Shown: positions 9,713 through 17,254, numbered from the stretch's first letter. The stretch: 64,000 nucleotides of DNA from Terriglobus saanensis SP1PR4 (GCF_000179915.2 NC_014963.1:3782001-3846000); one strand, 5' to 3'. A program made the numbers and translations. The notes: generated by a model not told the origin, from the sequence alone.

Positions 9713-10000
9713 ATGGCAGAATCCATCTTCTGGGACCGCAAGGAAGAACTCGAAAAGTACGAGTTCATGATGGGCACGGAACGGGGCCGTCTGGCGGTCA
9801 CCATGGACGTCCTGACGGACTCGCTCGCGCTGATCGGCCAACACGGTGTCTACTGCACCTCCAACCGCAACCCGGCCGTACCCGCGCTTGACCTGCAGGC
9901 CGTCCTGGCAGGCATCAACGGTGCAAAGGAACTCATCTCCTCCGTGATGGAAGAGATGCGCAAAAAACGTGATGCCGAACTGCAGCAGCCCCCGGTGTAA
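9713..10000 (+). CDS. small helical hypothetical protein after gcvPB
   Basis: A 95-aa protein whose ATG lies two bases past the gcvPB stop. The GGAG in the end of gcvPB serves as its ribosome-binding site. It is almost entirely helical, with Met/Glu/Lys-rich segments ([34 protein letters not shown]). No known motif is recognised. It is likely co-expressed with glycine decarboxylase; function unknown. Confidence 0.7.
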   Translation: MAESIFWDRKEELEKYEFMMGTERGRLAVTMDVLTDSLALIGQHGVYCTSNRNPAVPALDLQAVLAGINGAKELISSVMEEMRKKRDAELQQPPV

Positions 10001-10011
10001 ACTGAACACGC

Positions 10012-10088
10012 GCACCCGTAGCTCAGCTGGATAGAGCGGCAGCCTCCGAAGCTGTAGGTCAGAGGTTCGAATCCTCTCGGGTGCACCA
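10012..10088 (+). tRNA. tRNA-Arg (anticodon CCG)
   Basis: A full cloverleaf. The acceptor stem is GCACCCG/CGGGTGC, the D arm GCTC/GAGC, the anticodon loop CTCCGAA with anticodon CCG, and the T arm AGAGG TTCGAAT CCTCT; CCA is encoded. The 3' part from 10033 is also the left attachment repeat of the integrated element, so the present 3' half came from the element and still restores a complete tRNA. Confidence 0.97.
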
Positions 10089-10089
10089 T
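10033..10089 (+). repeat. attL, 57-bp tRNA-Arg 3' end
   Basis: This stretch is identical to 28362-28418. It runs from the D arm through the anticodon loop and T arm to CCA plus one T. The flanks diverge immediately on the left side, so these are the crossover-region boundaries. Confidence 0.95.
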
Positions 10090-10126
10090 CTTTCGACACT
10101 TTGTAGATCCGAAAGGACTTACAAAG

Positions 10127-10363
10127 ATGCTCAAGAGAGAAAAAGCTTTAGAACGGCAGCCGATCGGTCGGCTGCCGCATGTTCCTCGACTCAACCCCCT
10201 CAAAAAAGCCCTTAGCTTCATCAGCGCATTCTTCTGCAACTGTGAGCATCGTGATGCCTCGCACCCTTACCTCGGCATGCAGTTCTGCTGGGCCTGCGGC
10301 CGTGTGCGCAAGTATCGACATGGCGTGTTCTTCAATGGCTTCTGGCACCGGGAGGCGCGCTGA
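10127..10363 (+). CDS. small Cys-rich element protein
   Basis: A 78-aa frame with an AAAGGA nine bases before the ATG. Its first third is translated from the duplicated tRNA terminator hairpin. The C-terminal part has CNCEH and [10 protein letters not shown], possibly a zinc-binding knuckle. The stop overlaps the next start (TGATG), indicating translational coupling with the winged-helix gene. Function unknown. Confidence 0.5.
   Translation: MLKREKALERQPIGRLPHVPRLNPLKKALSFISAFFCNCEHRDASHPYLGMQFCWACGRVRKYRHGVFFNGFWHREAR
10154..10177 (+). terminator. element copy of the tRNA terminator hairpin
   Basis: A 10-bp perfect stem (CGGCAGCCGA/TCGGCTGCCG) with a TCGG loop, matching the hairpin at 28479-28506. 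It lacks a following T run and is read through by the 10127 frame, so termination may be weak. Confidence 0.5.
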
Positions 10364-10695
10364 TGGTCGCCCGCCACGTCCACTCCCAAGACCCGTCGAA
10401 GAACAAGCATCGCGGCAGAGCGGCAAGCAACGCCGCCTTCCTCGCAGCCAAACAACAGACCGAAGCCGTTCGCGAGCAGATCCTCGCTGAGCTTCGCCGG
10501 AAGCCTTTTGGTCTGACCTGCAAAGAATTGGCAGAGAGGGTCGGTCGTCCGATGCACTCCATCTCCGGTCGTATTGCGGAGTTGAAGCTGGCGGACCGAG
10601 TCCAGGCCACGGACGAGCGCCGCGACGGTGGAACCGTCATCGTCGCCCTCAATCCCCAGCGCGGCCTTCTCTCCGGAATGGAGGCACAACAGTGA
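10363..10695 (+). CDS. winged-helix DNA-binding protein
   Basis: A 110-aa protein with a basic N-terminus and a helix-turn-helix/winged-helix segment. REQILAELRRKPFGLTCKEL leads into AERVGRPMHSISGRIAELK, followed by a wing-like GGTVIVAL. It resembles small phage regulators and recombination-linked MarR/wHTH domains. Start and stop both overlap neighbouring genes, so it belongs to the early operon. It is a possible regulator of the element. Confidence 0.7.
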   Translation: MVARHVHSQDPSKNKHRGRAASNAAFLAAKQQTEAVREQILAELRRKPFGLTCKELAERVGRPMHSISGRIAELKLADRVQATDERRDGGTVIVALNPQRGLLSGMEAQQ

Positions 10696-10859
10696 CCCTT
10701 CCTAATCTCGAAGCCTTCGACTTTGGGGAGTTCTTGGTCGAGGACTGCCGCCCGTTCAACCTTGCCAGCATCATCAGCTCCTTCAGCATGGCCATGGCCG
10801 CACTCGTCACTGGCGCCTTGATCGCAGGCCGTATCGGCTTTCTATGCGGGTGGTGGTAG
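10692..10859 (+). CDS. small membrane protein, GTG start (55 aa)
   Basis: A 55-codon frame starting with GTG that overlaps the preceding TGA (GTGA) and ends two bases before the next ATG. That fits the tightly packed operon. The C-terminal half is one hydrophobic glycine/alanine helix (MAMAALVTGALIAGRIGF) ending in CGWW. It has no recognised family; it could be a holin-like or inhibitory membrane peptide, which is inference only. Confidence 0.5.
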   Translation: MTLPNLEAFDFGEFLVEDCRPFNLASIISSFSMAMAALVTGALIAGRIGFLCGWW

Positions 10860-10861
10860 CT

Positions 10862-11029
10862 ATGGCAACCTGTCCAGCCTGCACGCACCCGCGTCCGACC
10901 CAAGCGCACTTCCAGATGCACCTACGGAAGAAGGAGCTGGTCACAACGAAGATGTTCATCCTTGGCCGCTGGGAGTTGGTCTATGTCCTTCCCTCGCCAC
11001 AATCGTTGAACGATGGAGGGACGAAATGA
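10862..11029 (+). CDS. small CPAC-motif protein
   Basis: A 55-aa protein beginning MATCPACTHPRP, with one Cys-x-x-Cys and nearby histidines that could form a half zinc ribbon, then a short beta-rich C-terminus. Its stop overlaps the rusA start (ATGA). Length and position are typical of small phage early proteins. Function unknown. Confidence 0.5.
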   Translation: MATCPACTHPRPTQAHFQMHLRKKELVTTKMFILGRWELVYVLPSPQSLNDGGTK

Positions 11030-11439
11030 CCGCTATTTCGCTTAGAGTTCCGTTGGTTCCACCCTCGGTCAACCATTACAAACTACCGATCGAGCGCAGG
11101 AGCCGTTTAGGTCGCACGTGCCTCGGATTTCGCGTAACACCGGAGGGCAAGGCGTTCAAGGCTGCAATTGCGATTGCAGCAAAGGGACAGTCGATTGCGC
11201 CAGCAACGCAACGTGAACGCGACAAGATCCGCTACTACCTCGCCGTAACTATCGTTCTTGGCCCTGGACAGCGAGGCGACGGCGACAACTTCTGGAAGTG
11301 CATCGCGGATGGCTTGGTCGAAGCAGGCGTAATCCATTCCGACGCACGTGTAAAGGTCTGGCACCTCGAACTTGACGACGAAGACCGCACCAATCCGAGG
11401 ACGGAGATCTTCGCCTCGGTCATGAATGGAGAGAAGTGA
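11026..11439 (+). CDS. rusA: RusA-family Holliday junction resolvase
   Basis: A 137-aa protein with the RusA signature: PLVPPSVNHYK at the N-terminus and the acidic core RGDGDNFWKCIADGLVEAG with VIHSDARV. The aspartates bind the catalytic metal. RusA-type enzymes cut Holliday junctions and branched DNA during phage replication and packaging. It is coupled by overlap to genes on both sides, ending where the sliding-clamp gene begins. Confidence 0.9.
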   Translation: MTAISLRVPLVPPSVNHYKLPIERRSRLGRTCLGFRVTPEGKAFKAAIAIAAKGQSIAPATQRERDKIRYYLAVTIVLGPGQRGDGDNFWKCIADGLVEAGVIHSDARVKVWHLELDDEDRTNPRTEIFASVMNGEK

Positions 11440-12551
11440 TGGCAGACGTAAAGATGAAGACCAAGATGCTGCGGTCGGCAGTGGAGATTGTTCGCCCCGC
11501 GATTGCAAAGGCGTCCGTGGGCATCCCAGCCCTTCGGACAATCAAGATGGAGAAGATGCCCGAGGGCATGGGCATTTCGGCAAACAACCTCAACGTCGGA
11601 ATTCGCGTGAACCTGCTGACAGAGTTTCCTGACGATAGGCCGGTCGCAATCTCTGCGGAGCGCCTCCTTAATTATGTGAAGTTGCTCGATACCGAAGAGG
11701 TGTCGATCACCTTCAAGAGCGACAAAGCCCGCTTCAGCTCCGGAGCCTGCCGCGCCCAGGTGCCGACGGTCGAAGGTGCTCCTGAGTTTCCGATGCCCAC
11801 AGAGGGGCAGACGATCGCTATGGCTCAGGACGTCCTTTTGCGCGCCCTTCGACACGTTGCATTCGCGATGACAGAATCGGAAAACCGGTTCGTTGTCGAC
11901 GGTGCCCTTCTCACCGCGAAAGATGGCTACCTGGAAGTCGCCGCCCTCGATGGGTATCGGATCTCGGTCTATCGAATCGAGATGAAGGGCCTTCCCGAGT
12001 GCGAGATCCTTCTCCCCGGTGATTTATGTGACGCGCTGCTGGCCACGCTACGCGATTGTGATGCGACCGTCTCGATACAACTTGGCGAAAGCGCAATCGG
12101 AGTTCGGATGGAAGGCATCGAAGCGCAGATCATCGAGATCCGTGCAGGCCGCCTCGCGAAGAAGTTCGCGCCCTACAACAAGATCCTCCCGGAAAACCGT
12201 CGCCTAGCGATAGTGCTTCCTGCACCGCGTCTACTGCTCGCCGCACAGCGCTGTATCGCGATGGCGGACATTAAAACGCAGTGCATCCGCATGTACTTCG
12301 AGCGTGAGTCGATCACCTTGAACGGCGCGACGCCTGACTCGGGCGACGCCGACGAGGCCGTTTCGATTGAAGGTGGACCTCAAACGAAGCTGGCCATGGC
12401 ATTCAAAGGTGAGTACCTGGTCGACGCTTTGAAGAAGCTGCGCGGCGATGTGACGGTCGACATCGGCGAGAAAGACCAGGTCATGATGCTCTACGCAGAA
12501 CCGTTCGAGGGAGAAACCTTGCGCTACGGCGTGATGCCCATGCGCGTGTGA
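11439..12551 (+). CDS. dnaN: phage-type DNA polymerase III beta subunit (sliding clamp)
   Basis: A 370-aa protein of normal beta-clamp length. The N-terminal domain has IPALRTIKMEK and ISANNLNVGIRVNL, the middle has DGYRISVYRIEM, and the C-terminus has FKGEYLVDALKKL, ending in YGVMPMRV. These match bacterial DnaN across all three domains. Its place between rusA and small phage genes shows it is the element's own clamp, not the host copy, which normally lies beside dnaA. It probably recruits host polymerase to the element. Confidence 0.85.
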   Translation: MADVKMKTKMLRSAVEIVRPAIAKASVGIPALRTIKMEKMPEGMGISANNLNVGIRVNLLTEFPDDRPVAISAERLLNYVKLLDTEEVSITFKSDKARFSSGACRAQVPTVEGAPEFPMPTEGQTIAMAQDVLLRALRHVAFAMTESENRFVVDGALLTAKDGYLEVAALDGYRISVYRIEMKGLPECEILLPGDLCDALLATLRDCDATVSIQLGESAIGVRMEGIEAQIIEIRAGRLAKKFAPYNKILPENRRLAIVLPAPRLLLAAQRCIAMADIKTQCIRMYFERESITLNGATPDSGDADEAVSIEGGPQTKLAMAFKGEYLVDALKKLRGDVTVDIGEKDQVMMLYAEPFEGETLRYGVMPMRV

Positions 12552-12675
12552 GGTAGCCGCCTCCCAACGGATCAAATTTATTCGATCGAAACAGTTGTCG
12601 AACTGGTGGCGAAGGCCACCCGAAGGACGGAGCACGTTTTGAAGAAAGCAACTACGAAACAAGAGAGGAAAAGTG

Positions 12676-12915
12676 ATGTACTCAACGCTCAACGGCCTGG
12701 AACAGTTGTCAGTGTTCTTGCTGATAGTAATGGTGACCATGGTGCTCGTCTGGCTGGTGATTCTCGTGTGCCTTTCCAGAGAGCACGAACGGGAAGAGCA
12801 CACGCGGGCGAGATCGGTCAGAAGCAAACTCCCTCCACACTTCGGAAACAAGCCGGGCCCGCCCGCGAACTTGGTGATGCCATCCCCGGCTCCGTACAAA
12901 GCCGCAAAGAGATAG
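12676..12915 (+). CDS. small membrane protein with basic cytoplasmic tail
   Basis: A 79-aa protein with GAGAGGA upstream of the ATG. Residues 11-34 form one strongly hydrophobic helix (LSVFLLIVMVTMVLVWLVIL). A charged HEREEHTRARS linker and a Pro-rich basic tail follow. It overlaps the 5' part of a longer frame that ends in the sigma region-4-like gene; only one is likely translated here, and hydrophobicity plus the ribosome-binding site favour this one. Function unknown. Confidence 0.55.
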   Translation: MYSTLNGLEQLSVFLLIVMVTMVLVWLVILVCLSREHEREEHTRARSVRSKLPPHFGNKPGPPANLVMPSPAPYKAAKR

Positions 12916-12956
12916 CAGGCCCAAGAGTGAAGGGAGGCTACGCGCAGGACCGGTGC

Positions 12957-13145
12957 ATGACCCTTGAAGAGATCGCCAAAATTGAAGGCGTTACACGCGA
13001 ACGGATACGTCAGATCGAAGCGATTGCATTGAAGAAGCTGCGGGAGAGCGGCATCACGCTCGGCATCCTGAAAGAGCTCGACGCCACTCCTTCGGCACGC
13101 CAGTATGCACGCCCAACTGGAGCTGCACGTATAGGAGGCCAATGA
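12957..13145 (+). CDS. lone sigma-70 region 4-like HTH protein
   Basis: A 62-aa protein. MTLEEIAKIEGVTRERIRQI followed by EAIALKKLRE is a close match to the region 4.2 helix-turn-helix that reads the -35 element in primary sigma factors, with nothing else attached. AGGA lies seven bases before this ATG; a longer in-frame extension upstream is possible. It may redirect host RNA polymerase or act as a small transcription factor for the element. Confidence 0.65.
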   Translation: MTLEEIAKIEGVTRERIRQIEAIALKKLRESGITLGILKELDATPSARQYARPTGAARIGGQ

Positions 13146-13146
13146 G

Positions 13147-14190
13147 ATGGCCGAATTTACAGTCGGTTCGCTCTTTGCTGGTATCGGCGGCATTGACCTC
13201 GGTTTCGAGCGGGCGGGGTTCCGCACCGTTTGGCAGGTCGAGATCAACCCTTACTGCCAGCGTGTGTTGGCCAAGAACTTTCCCCATGCGGAGCGGTATG
13301 CAGACATCAGAGAGTGCGGAGCCCACAACCTCAAGCCAGTCGACGTCATTGTCGGAGGTTTCCCCTGCCAGGACATCAGCAATGCAGGAAAGCGGGCAGG
13401 AATCACCGGAGAACGGTCTGGACTTTGGGGAGAGTACGCACGCATCGTTCGCGAGCTACGACCCCGCTTCGTCTTCGTGGAGAACGTCGCAGCTTTGCTT
13501 GGACGGGGAATGGGAACAGTACTCGGAGACCTGGCCGAAATCGGGTATGACGCGGAGTGGGAAATCGTATCTGCTGCCGACGTCGGCGCTCCGCATCTCC
13601 GCGAAAGGATCTGGATTGTGGCCTACCCCAACTGTGGGCGGCGGTGGCCAAACGCTGCCAGATGGAACTACTCCTCAAGGGAAAACACCGGAAGGGCGGA
13701 AGCAGACGGTGTGCTTGGAGCGATACGTAAAGCAAGTGGAGCGCGGCATGTGGCCGACTCCTCGTGCGAACGATGCGGAGAAGCGCGGCAACTTCGATGT
13801 GATGAACCCCCGGAACGGTCTACCTGCGGCAGTGAAGATGCTGCCAACACCGAAATCCTCGATGGCGGACAAGGGAGGCAGGGGAGATCTACTTGCCATA
13901 GTGAGAACGGGCAAAGTAAGTGGCCGAAAGCATTGGCCGACGCCCAGCACGATGGATCACATCGAGCGCAAGGGAATGAGGCCGAGTCGGGCAGCGACAG
14001 GGCGGACGACAGGTTACCTGAGCGAATCAGTCAGTGGGCAGTTGAACCCAACGTGGGTCGAGTGGCTCATGGGATACCCGCTCGGGTGGACCGACTTAGA
14101 GGACTCGGTAATGCCGTAGTGCCGCAGATACCGGAAATGTTCGCACGACAGATCCGCACAGCACTGGAGGAGCAGGTGAACAATGCCTAG
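13147..14190 (+). CDS. C5 DNA cytosine methyltransferase
   Basis: A 347-aa Dcm-type enzyme that transfers methyl from S-adenosylmethionine to cytosine C5. Motif I is SLFAGIGGIDLGFERAG, motif IV GGFPCQDIS with the catalytic Cys, motif VI VFVENV, motif VIII GAPHLRERIWIVAYP, and motifs IX/X RVDRLRGLGNAVVPQ. AGGAGG lies eight bases before the ATG. The target-recognition region (about 165-300) is low-complexity and hydrophilic. A second frame stays open over nearly the whole gene (see findings). No cognate restriction enzyme is adjacent, so it is probably an orphan anti-restriction enzyme. Confidence 0.9.
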   Translation: MAEFTVGSLFAGIGGIDLGFERAGFRTVWQVEINPYCQRVLAKNFPHAERYADIRECGAHNLKPVDVIVGGFPCQDISNAGKRAGITGERSGLWGEYARIVRELRPRFVFVENVAALLGRGMGTVLGDLAEIGYDAEWEIVSAADVGAPHLRERIWIVAYPNCGRRWPNAARWNYSSRENTGRAEADGVLGAIRKASGARHVADSSCERCGEARQLRCDEPPERSTCGSEDAANTEILDGGQGRQGRSTCHSENGQSKWPKALADAQHDGSHRAQGNEAESGSDRADDRLPERISQWAVEPNVGRVAHGIPARVDRLRGLGNAVVPQIPEMFARQIRTALEEQVNNA

Positions 14191-14404
14191 CGAAACGCCC
14201 ACTCTGAATCGCAAGAAGATCCCGACCCAGAAGTCGCTTGGCGAACAAGCCGACTGCTTCACCAAAGACGGTCGCTATGTGTGTGGCGGAACCGTAGTCG
14301 GCTACAAGAACTCTCCCATGGTCTGCCTAGAAGATCCATTCGGAAACCAGACCTGGGCACGGGCAGACATGTGTCAGGTCCGCGATGACGCGGACGCAGC
14401 GTAG
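14183..14404 (+). CDS. small hypothetical element protein
   Basis: A 73-aa protein overlapping the methyltransferase end by eight bases. The basic N-terminus is followed by a compact beta-rich core with three cysteines (DCFTKDGRYVCGG, SPMVCLED) and an acidic tail. No family is recognised. The overlap implies translational coupling within the early operon. Confidence 0.6.
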   Translation: MPSETPTLNRKKIPTQKSLGEQADCFTKDGRYVCGGTVVGYKNSPMVCLEDPFGNQTWARADMCQVRDDADAA

Positions 14405-14423
14405 GAAGGAAAGGAAGTAGACC

Positions 14424-15380
14424 GTGCCGGAACCGTGGCAGAGCTGGGTAAAGATCGACATCGATGCGTGGCAAGGAAGCGCCACCGTCCAGGAGATGAC
14501 GGACGCGGAGTATCGCGCTTACGACAACCTTTTGAAGGCACAGTTTCAGCAGCCTGACGGCATGCTGCCGAACGACGAGAAGGAGCTTGCAAAGCTGAGC
14601 CGCAAGCGTGCTGACTGGCCGCAGATCCGCGAGCATGTGCTTGAGCAGTTCAAGCAAGGCCCGGAAGGTCGCATCTTCAACGCGCGCATGTATAACGAAT
14701 GGCTCAAAGCTCAGGAACTTCACCTCAAAAGGAAGAACGGCGGCAAGGCAACATCCGAGAGGCGATGGGGAAGCACTCCGGAAGACGAAGGTTCTAGCAC
14801 TCCACAAGCTGAGCAACAGACAAACAATAGCTCACCTATAGCTCAGCTACCTGATTCCGAAGCTGAGCAACCGGTAAGAACGGTACGGAACGAGACGGAA
14901 CGGAACGCCACGGAACAAGAACGGCAAAAGCCTTCCGCGACCCGCGTGGTGGAACTTGCCGAGGAGTATGAATCCATCGCAGCGCAGATCGTCTGCGCCC
15001 ACCCTAGCGCGACTTCGCGCAGCATAGGGCCGATGGACGTGACACATGCGCAAGTGACTGCTGTTCTCGAAGCCGTCACCGCTGAGTGCTTGTCCACCGG
15101 TTGTTCACGCGCTATGGCCGAAGAAATCATCCTGCAGCTTACGCAGGACATCGCGAAAGCCGTCGCGCAGTGGCCACCGGGTGACAAGGGATTCTTGAGC
15201 CGCATAGAGCGCTTCTTCCGTGAGCGCGAGTACCGCAAACCAATCGAAGAGTGGCAACGAGGAGAGAAACATGCAGGCCGAAGCAATCGAGCGCAGGAGC
15301 GCACAAATCGCAATGTCGCCGCCTTCCAGCGCGCTAGCGGACTTCCGAACGACCCTGGCGCAACTCATCAAACCGGATGA
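14424..15380 (+). CDS. DUF1376-domain phage replication-type protein
   Basis: A 318-aa protein with a GTG start and AAGGA upstream. The first 90 residues (PEPWQSWVKIDIDAW, MTDAEYRAYDNLLKAQFQQ) are a DUF1376/YdaU-like domain. Such domains occur in phage proteins next to replication genes. The middle is a Ser/Gln/Glu-rich linker. The C-terminal part has helices around LAEEYESIAAQIVCAHP and GFLSRIERFFREREYR, plausibly a replisome-organiser module. It overlaps the next gene by 110 bases. Confidence 0.7.
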   Translation: MPEPWQSWVKIDIDAWQGSATVQEMTDAEYRAYDNLLKAQFQQPDGMLPNDEKELAKLSRKRADWPQIREHVLEQFKQGPEGRIFNARMYNEWLKAQELHLKRKNGGKATSERRWGSTPEDEGSSTPQAEQQTNNSSPIAQLPDSEAEQPVRTVRNETERNATEQERQKPSATRVVELAEEYESIAAQIVCAHPSATSRSIGPMDVTHAQVTAVLEAVTAECLSTGCSRAMAEEIILQLTQDIAKAVAQWPPGDKGFLSRIERFFREREYRKPIEEWQRGEKHAGRSNRAQERTNRNVAAFQRASGLPNDPGATHQTG

Positions 15381-15978
15381 CTACCAGCGATCCATCAACC
15401 GTCTTCTGCTCACGATGGCGGAGGCACGGCAAGCGTCCCTCAGCGCAGAGACGTACCTGATCTACGGCAAGGCGCTGTCACCTTTCGATATGCAGGACGT
15501 CCGTGGTGCGATCGCGGAGCTTGCGATGGAGATCCGCGGCGAAGGACAGACGGCAATGCCGGAACTTGGTCGCGTGTTGGCAGTAGCAAAGCGGCTGCGT
15601 GGCCAGCGTCTCGAAGCTGAGCGACAGGAGAAGGAGCGTCGTGAGCATGAAGAGTGGGTCGAGTATCTCCGAAACAATCCGGAGGAGAGGCGGGAAAATG
15701 CCCGCATCTTTACTGACGCCGTGAGTCGCATGACGGATGATCGTCACCAGGCTGCGCCGATGGATCAGGACGAAAAGCTCCGCAGGCTTCGCGAATCCAT
15801 GGCGGCGCGCACGTACGAGTGCGCTGCATGCGAGATGCGGAAGTCTTTTACACCGGCAGACTTTCGCGCTGAAGCGGACAGACGCGAGCAAGAGAGTGCG
15901 GAGAAAGAGAACGCCGCCCGATTCGCCACGGAGATGGAAGCGATCGCGCAAGGAGGTAGCGATGGAACAGCAGAATGA
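15271..15978 (+). CDS. hypothetical element protein, coiled-coil with Cys pair
   Basis: A 235-aa protein with GGAGAG before the ATG at 15271, inside the end of the DUF1376 gene. It is strongly helical, with a long Glu/Arg-rich coiled coil (RLEAERQEKERREHEEW). TYECAACEMRKSFTPADF holds a CxxC pair and may be a zinc-binding tail. This layout resembles phage proteins that accompany replication or helicase-loading functions, but no firm family is recognised. Confidence 0.65.
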   Translation: MQAEAIERRSAQIAMSPPSSALADFRTTLAQLIKPDDYQRSINRLLLTMAEARQASLSAETYLIYGKALSPFDMQDVRGAIAELAMEIRGEGQTAMPELGRVLAVAKRLRGQRLEAERQEKERREHEEWVEYLRNNPEERRENARIFTDAVSRMTDDRHQAAPMDQDEKLRRLRESMAARTYECAACEMRKSFTPADFRAEADRREQESAEKENAARFATEMEAIAQGGSDGTAE

Positions 15979-16438
15979 GAATGGAGTCCCTGACGGTGTG
16001 CCGACAGGCGAAAAGATCGTGCAAGAGCGCAGGACGTGGCTCGGAGGTTTGCTGCCACGCTTCAAACAACCGGAAGCGCTTTACTACTTCCGCATGATTG
16101 AGGTTGCGCTGGAAGAAGCGCAGGATGGGAAGAAGGGCGCACCTACAGACGAGGCTCTGCTCGCGCGCGATTGGATCGCCCGTCCAACGCCCAAGATCAG
16201 TGACCGCCTGGCGTATCTGACGAGCTTTAGTCACGCGTGCTTCGTTCTGGAGTTAGCTGAAGATGTCATCCGCTGCAGCTTGTTAGGTGTGATCGATAGA
16301 AAACAGCGCTTCGATACGCGCGAATGCGCTGAACGATTGGCTGAGCTTCAATCTCATCCTCTCGAAGGTGACGAGGTAGAACTCTTCGATGCGCCCAGAG
16401 TGGTGCCCGTTCGCGATCAGGGGGTACTTTTCGCGTGA
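15962..16438 (+). CDS. hypothetical element protein
   Basis: A 158-aa protein with a strong AAGGAGG upstream of the ATG at 15962, overlapping the previous gene by 17 bases. It is helical and soluble, with the core PEALYYFRMIEVALEEAQ and HACFVLELAEDVIRCSLLG. No motif is recognised. The stop lies one base before the HNH gene start. Confidence 0.6.
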   Translation: MEQQNENGVPDGVPTGEKIVQERRTWLGGLLPRFKQPEALYYFRMIEVALEEAQDGKKGAPTDEALLARDWIARPTPKISDRLAYLTSFSHACFVLELAEDVIRCSLLGVIDRKQRFDTRECAERLAELQSHPLEGDEVELFDAPRVVPVRDQGVLFA

Positions 16439-16439
16439 G

Positions 16440-16793
16440 ATGCTCCGTCGGACTCCCCTCAACAAAGTACGCGAACGCCCACGGCGTAAAGGCAAAGCGA
16501 TGCCTAAGCCTGCGGTGCGTATCATGCGCGACGGCCGCGAGATCTGCACCGAAACCGCCCACGGTCGCGCGGAGTATCGACGGCGCCGTGATGCGATGTG
16601 GAGCCGGGATCACGGTATTTGTTGCATTTGCGGAACGCACGTTGATAGTGAAGACGCGACCTTTGAGCATTGGGAAGGGCGTGGGATGAACGGCGGACAT
16701 CGAGACGACCGCATCGAACGAGACGGCAAACCCTACAACGGCATAGCGCACGAGCTCTGCAACAGCTTGAAGGGATCGCGGCGACAGTCATGA
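16440..16793 (+). CDS. HNH-like endonuclease domain protein
   Basis: A 117-aa protein with a basic N-terminus and a treble-clef HNH-like core. It has CCICG, then FEHWEGRGMNGGHRDDR, then GIAHELCNSLKGSR, giving two Cys-containing knuckles around His and Asn residues. HNH proteins beside phage terminase genes assist packaging cleavage. Here the terminase genes are 7.6 kb away, separated by the RHS cargo, which suggests the cargo was inserted into a once-contiguous module. Confidence 0.75.
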   Translation: MLRRTPLNKVRERPRRKGKAMPKPAVRIMRDGREICTETAHGRAEYRRRRDAMWSRDHGICCICGTHVDSEDATFEHWEGRGMNGGHRDDRIERDGKPYNGIAHELCNSLKGSRRQS

Positions 16794-17094
16794 GACGGGC
16801 GATTCTTCGTCTCGTCCACCCGTTCGATCAGTCGTGCATCTCCGGCTCCGGGATCGCTTGCCCCTTAGCCGCACGGAAGTGGAGATTGAGAAGTAGCGAC
16901 CGCAGAGCCAGGACTGCGCCCAGCGCAACCTCCCCAGAGTCCGGCCCGGACTCGGCCGACGCCTACAGCAACGCTTCCCGAACCCACTCCGTCAGGCGCA
17001 TCTCGGCATCACGCGCACGTTCCTCCAGCAAGGCAGGTCACTCCGCCTCCGAGATCTTCCCGCCGACAGCCTTCGTGTATAAGGGCGGCTTCAT
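16775..17094 (-). pseudogene. decayed ribbon-helix-helix (MobC/CopG-like) gene
   Basis: Read on the minus strand from the ATG at 17094, the frame gives MKPPLYTKAVGGKISEAE, a TGA, PALLEERARDAEMRLTEW with VREALL, a TAG, and a segment containing LALRSLLLNLHF with AAKGQAIPEPEMH. A one-base slip near 16830 then gives LIERVDETKNRPS. From memory, the pieces in this order match a small RHH-family layout (EERA..., LTEWVRE, then LRxxxLNLxF with a LIERxD tail). Two internal stops (17038-17040, 16963-16965) plus a frameshift indicate inactivation. The 3' limit is approximate. Confidence 0.6.
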
Positions 17095-17254
17095 AGAGCA
17101 CCGCTTGGTCTGGATTTTGATGGGAGTTTGGATCGTGGCCGCACACTGCCTGCGCGTCGATGACAAGACAGCAAGGGGGCCGGAGGTGGGCTAAGGATCT
17201 GCAACTTCTAGAGTTCCCCTACAGCAACGTGCGCACGACTCCAGACTAACGCTT

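Noticed and set aside
16790-17194. 134-aa + strand frame after the HNH gene
   Set aside because: Composition is Ser/Arg-rich without motifs, and the opposite strand reads as a broken RHH gene over the same bases.
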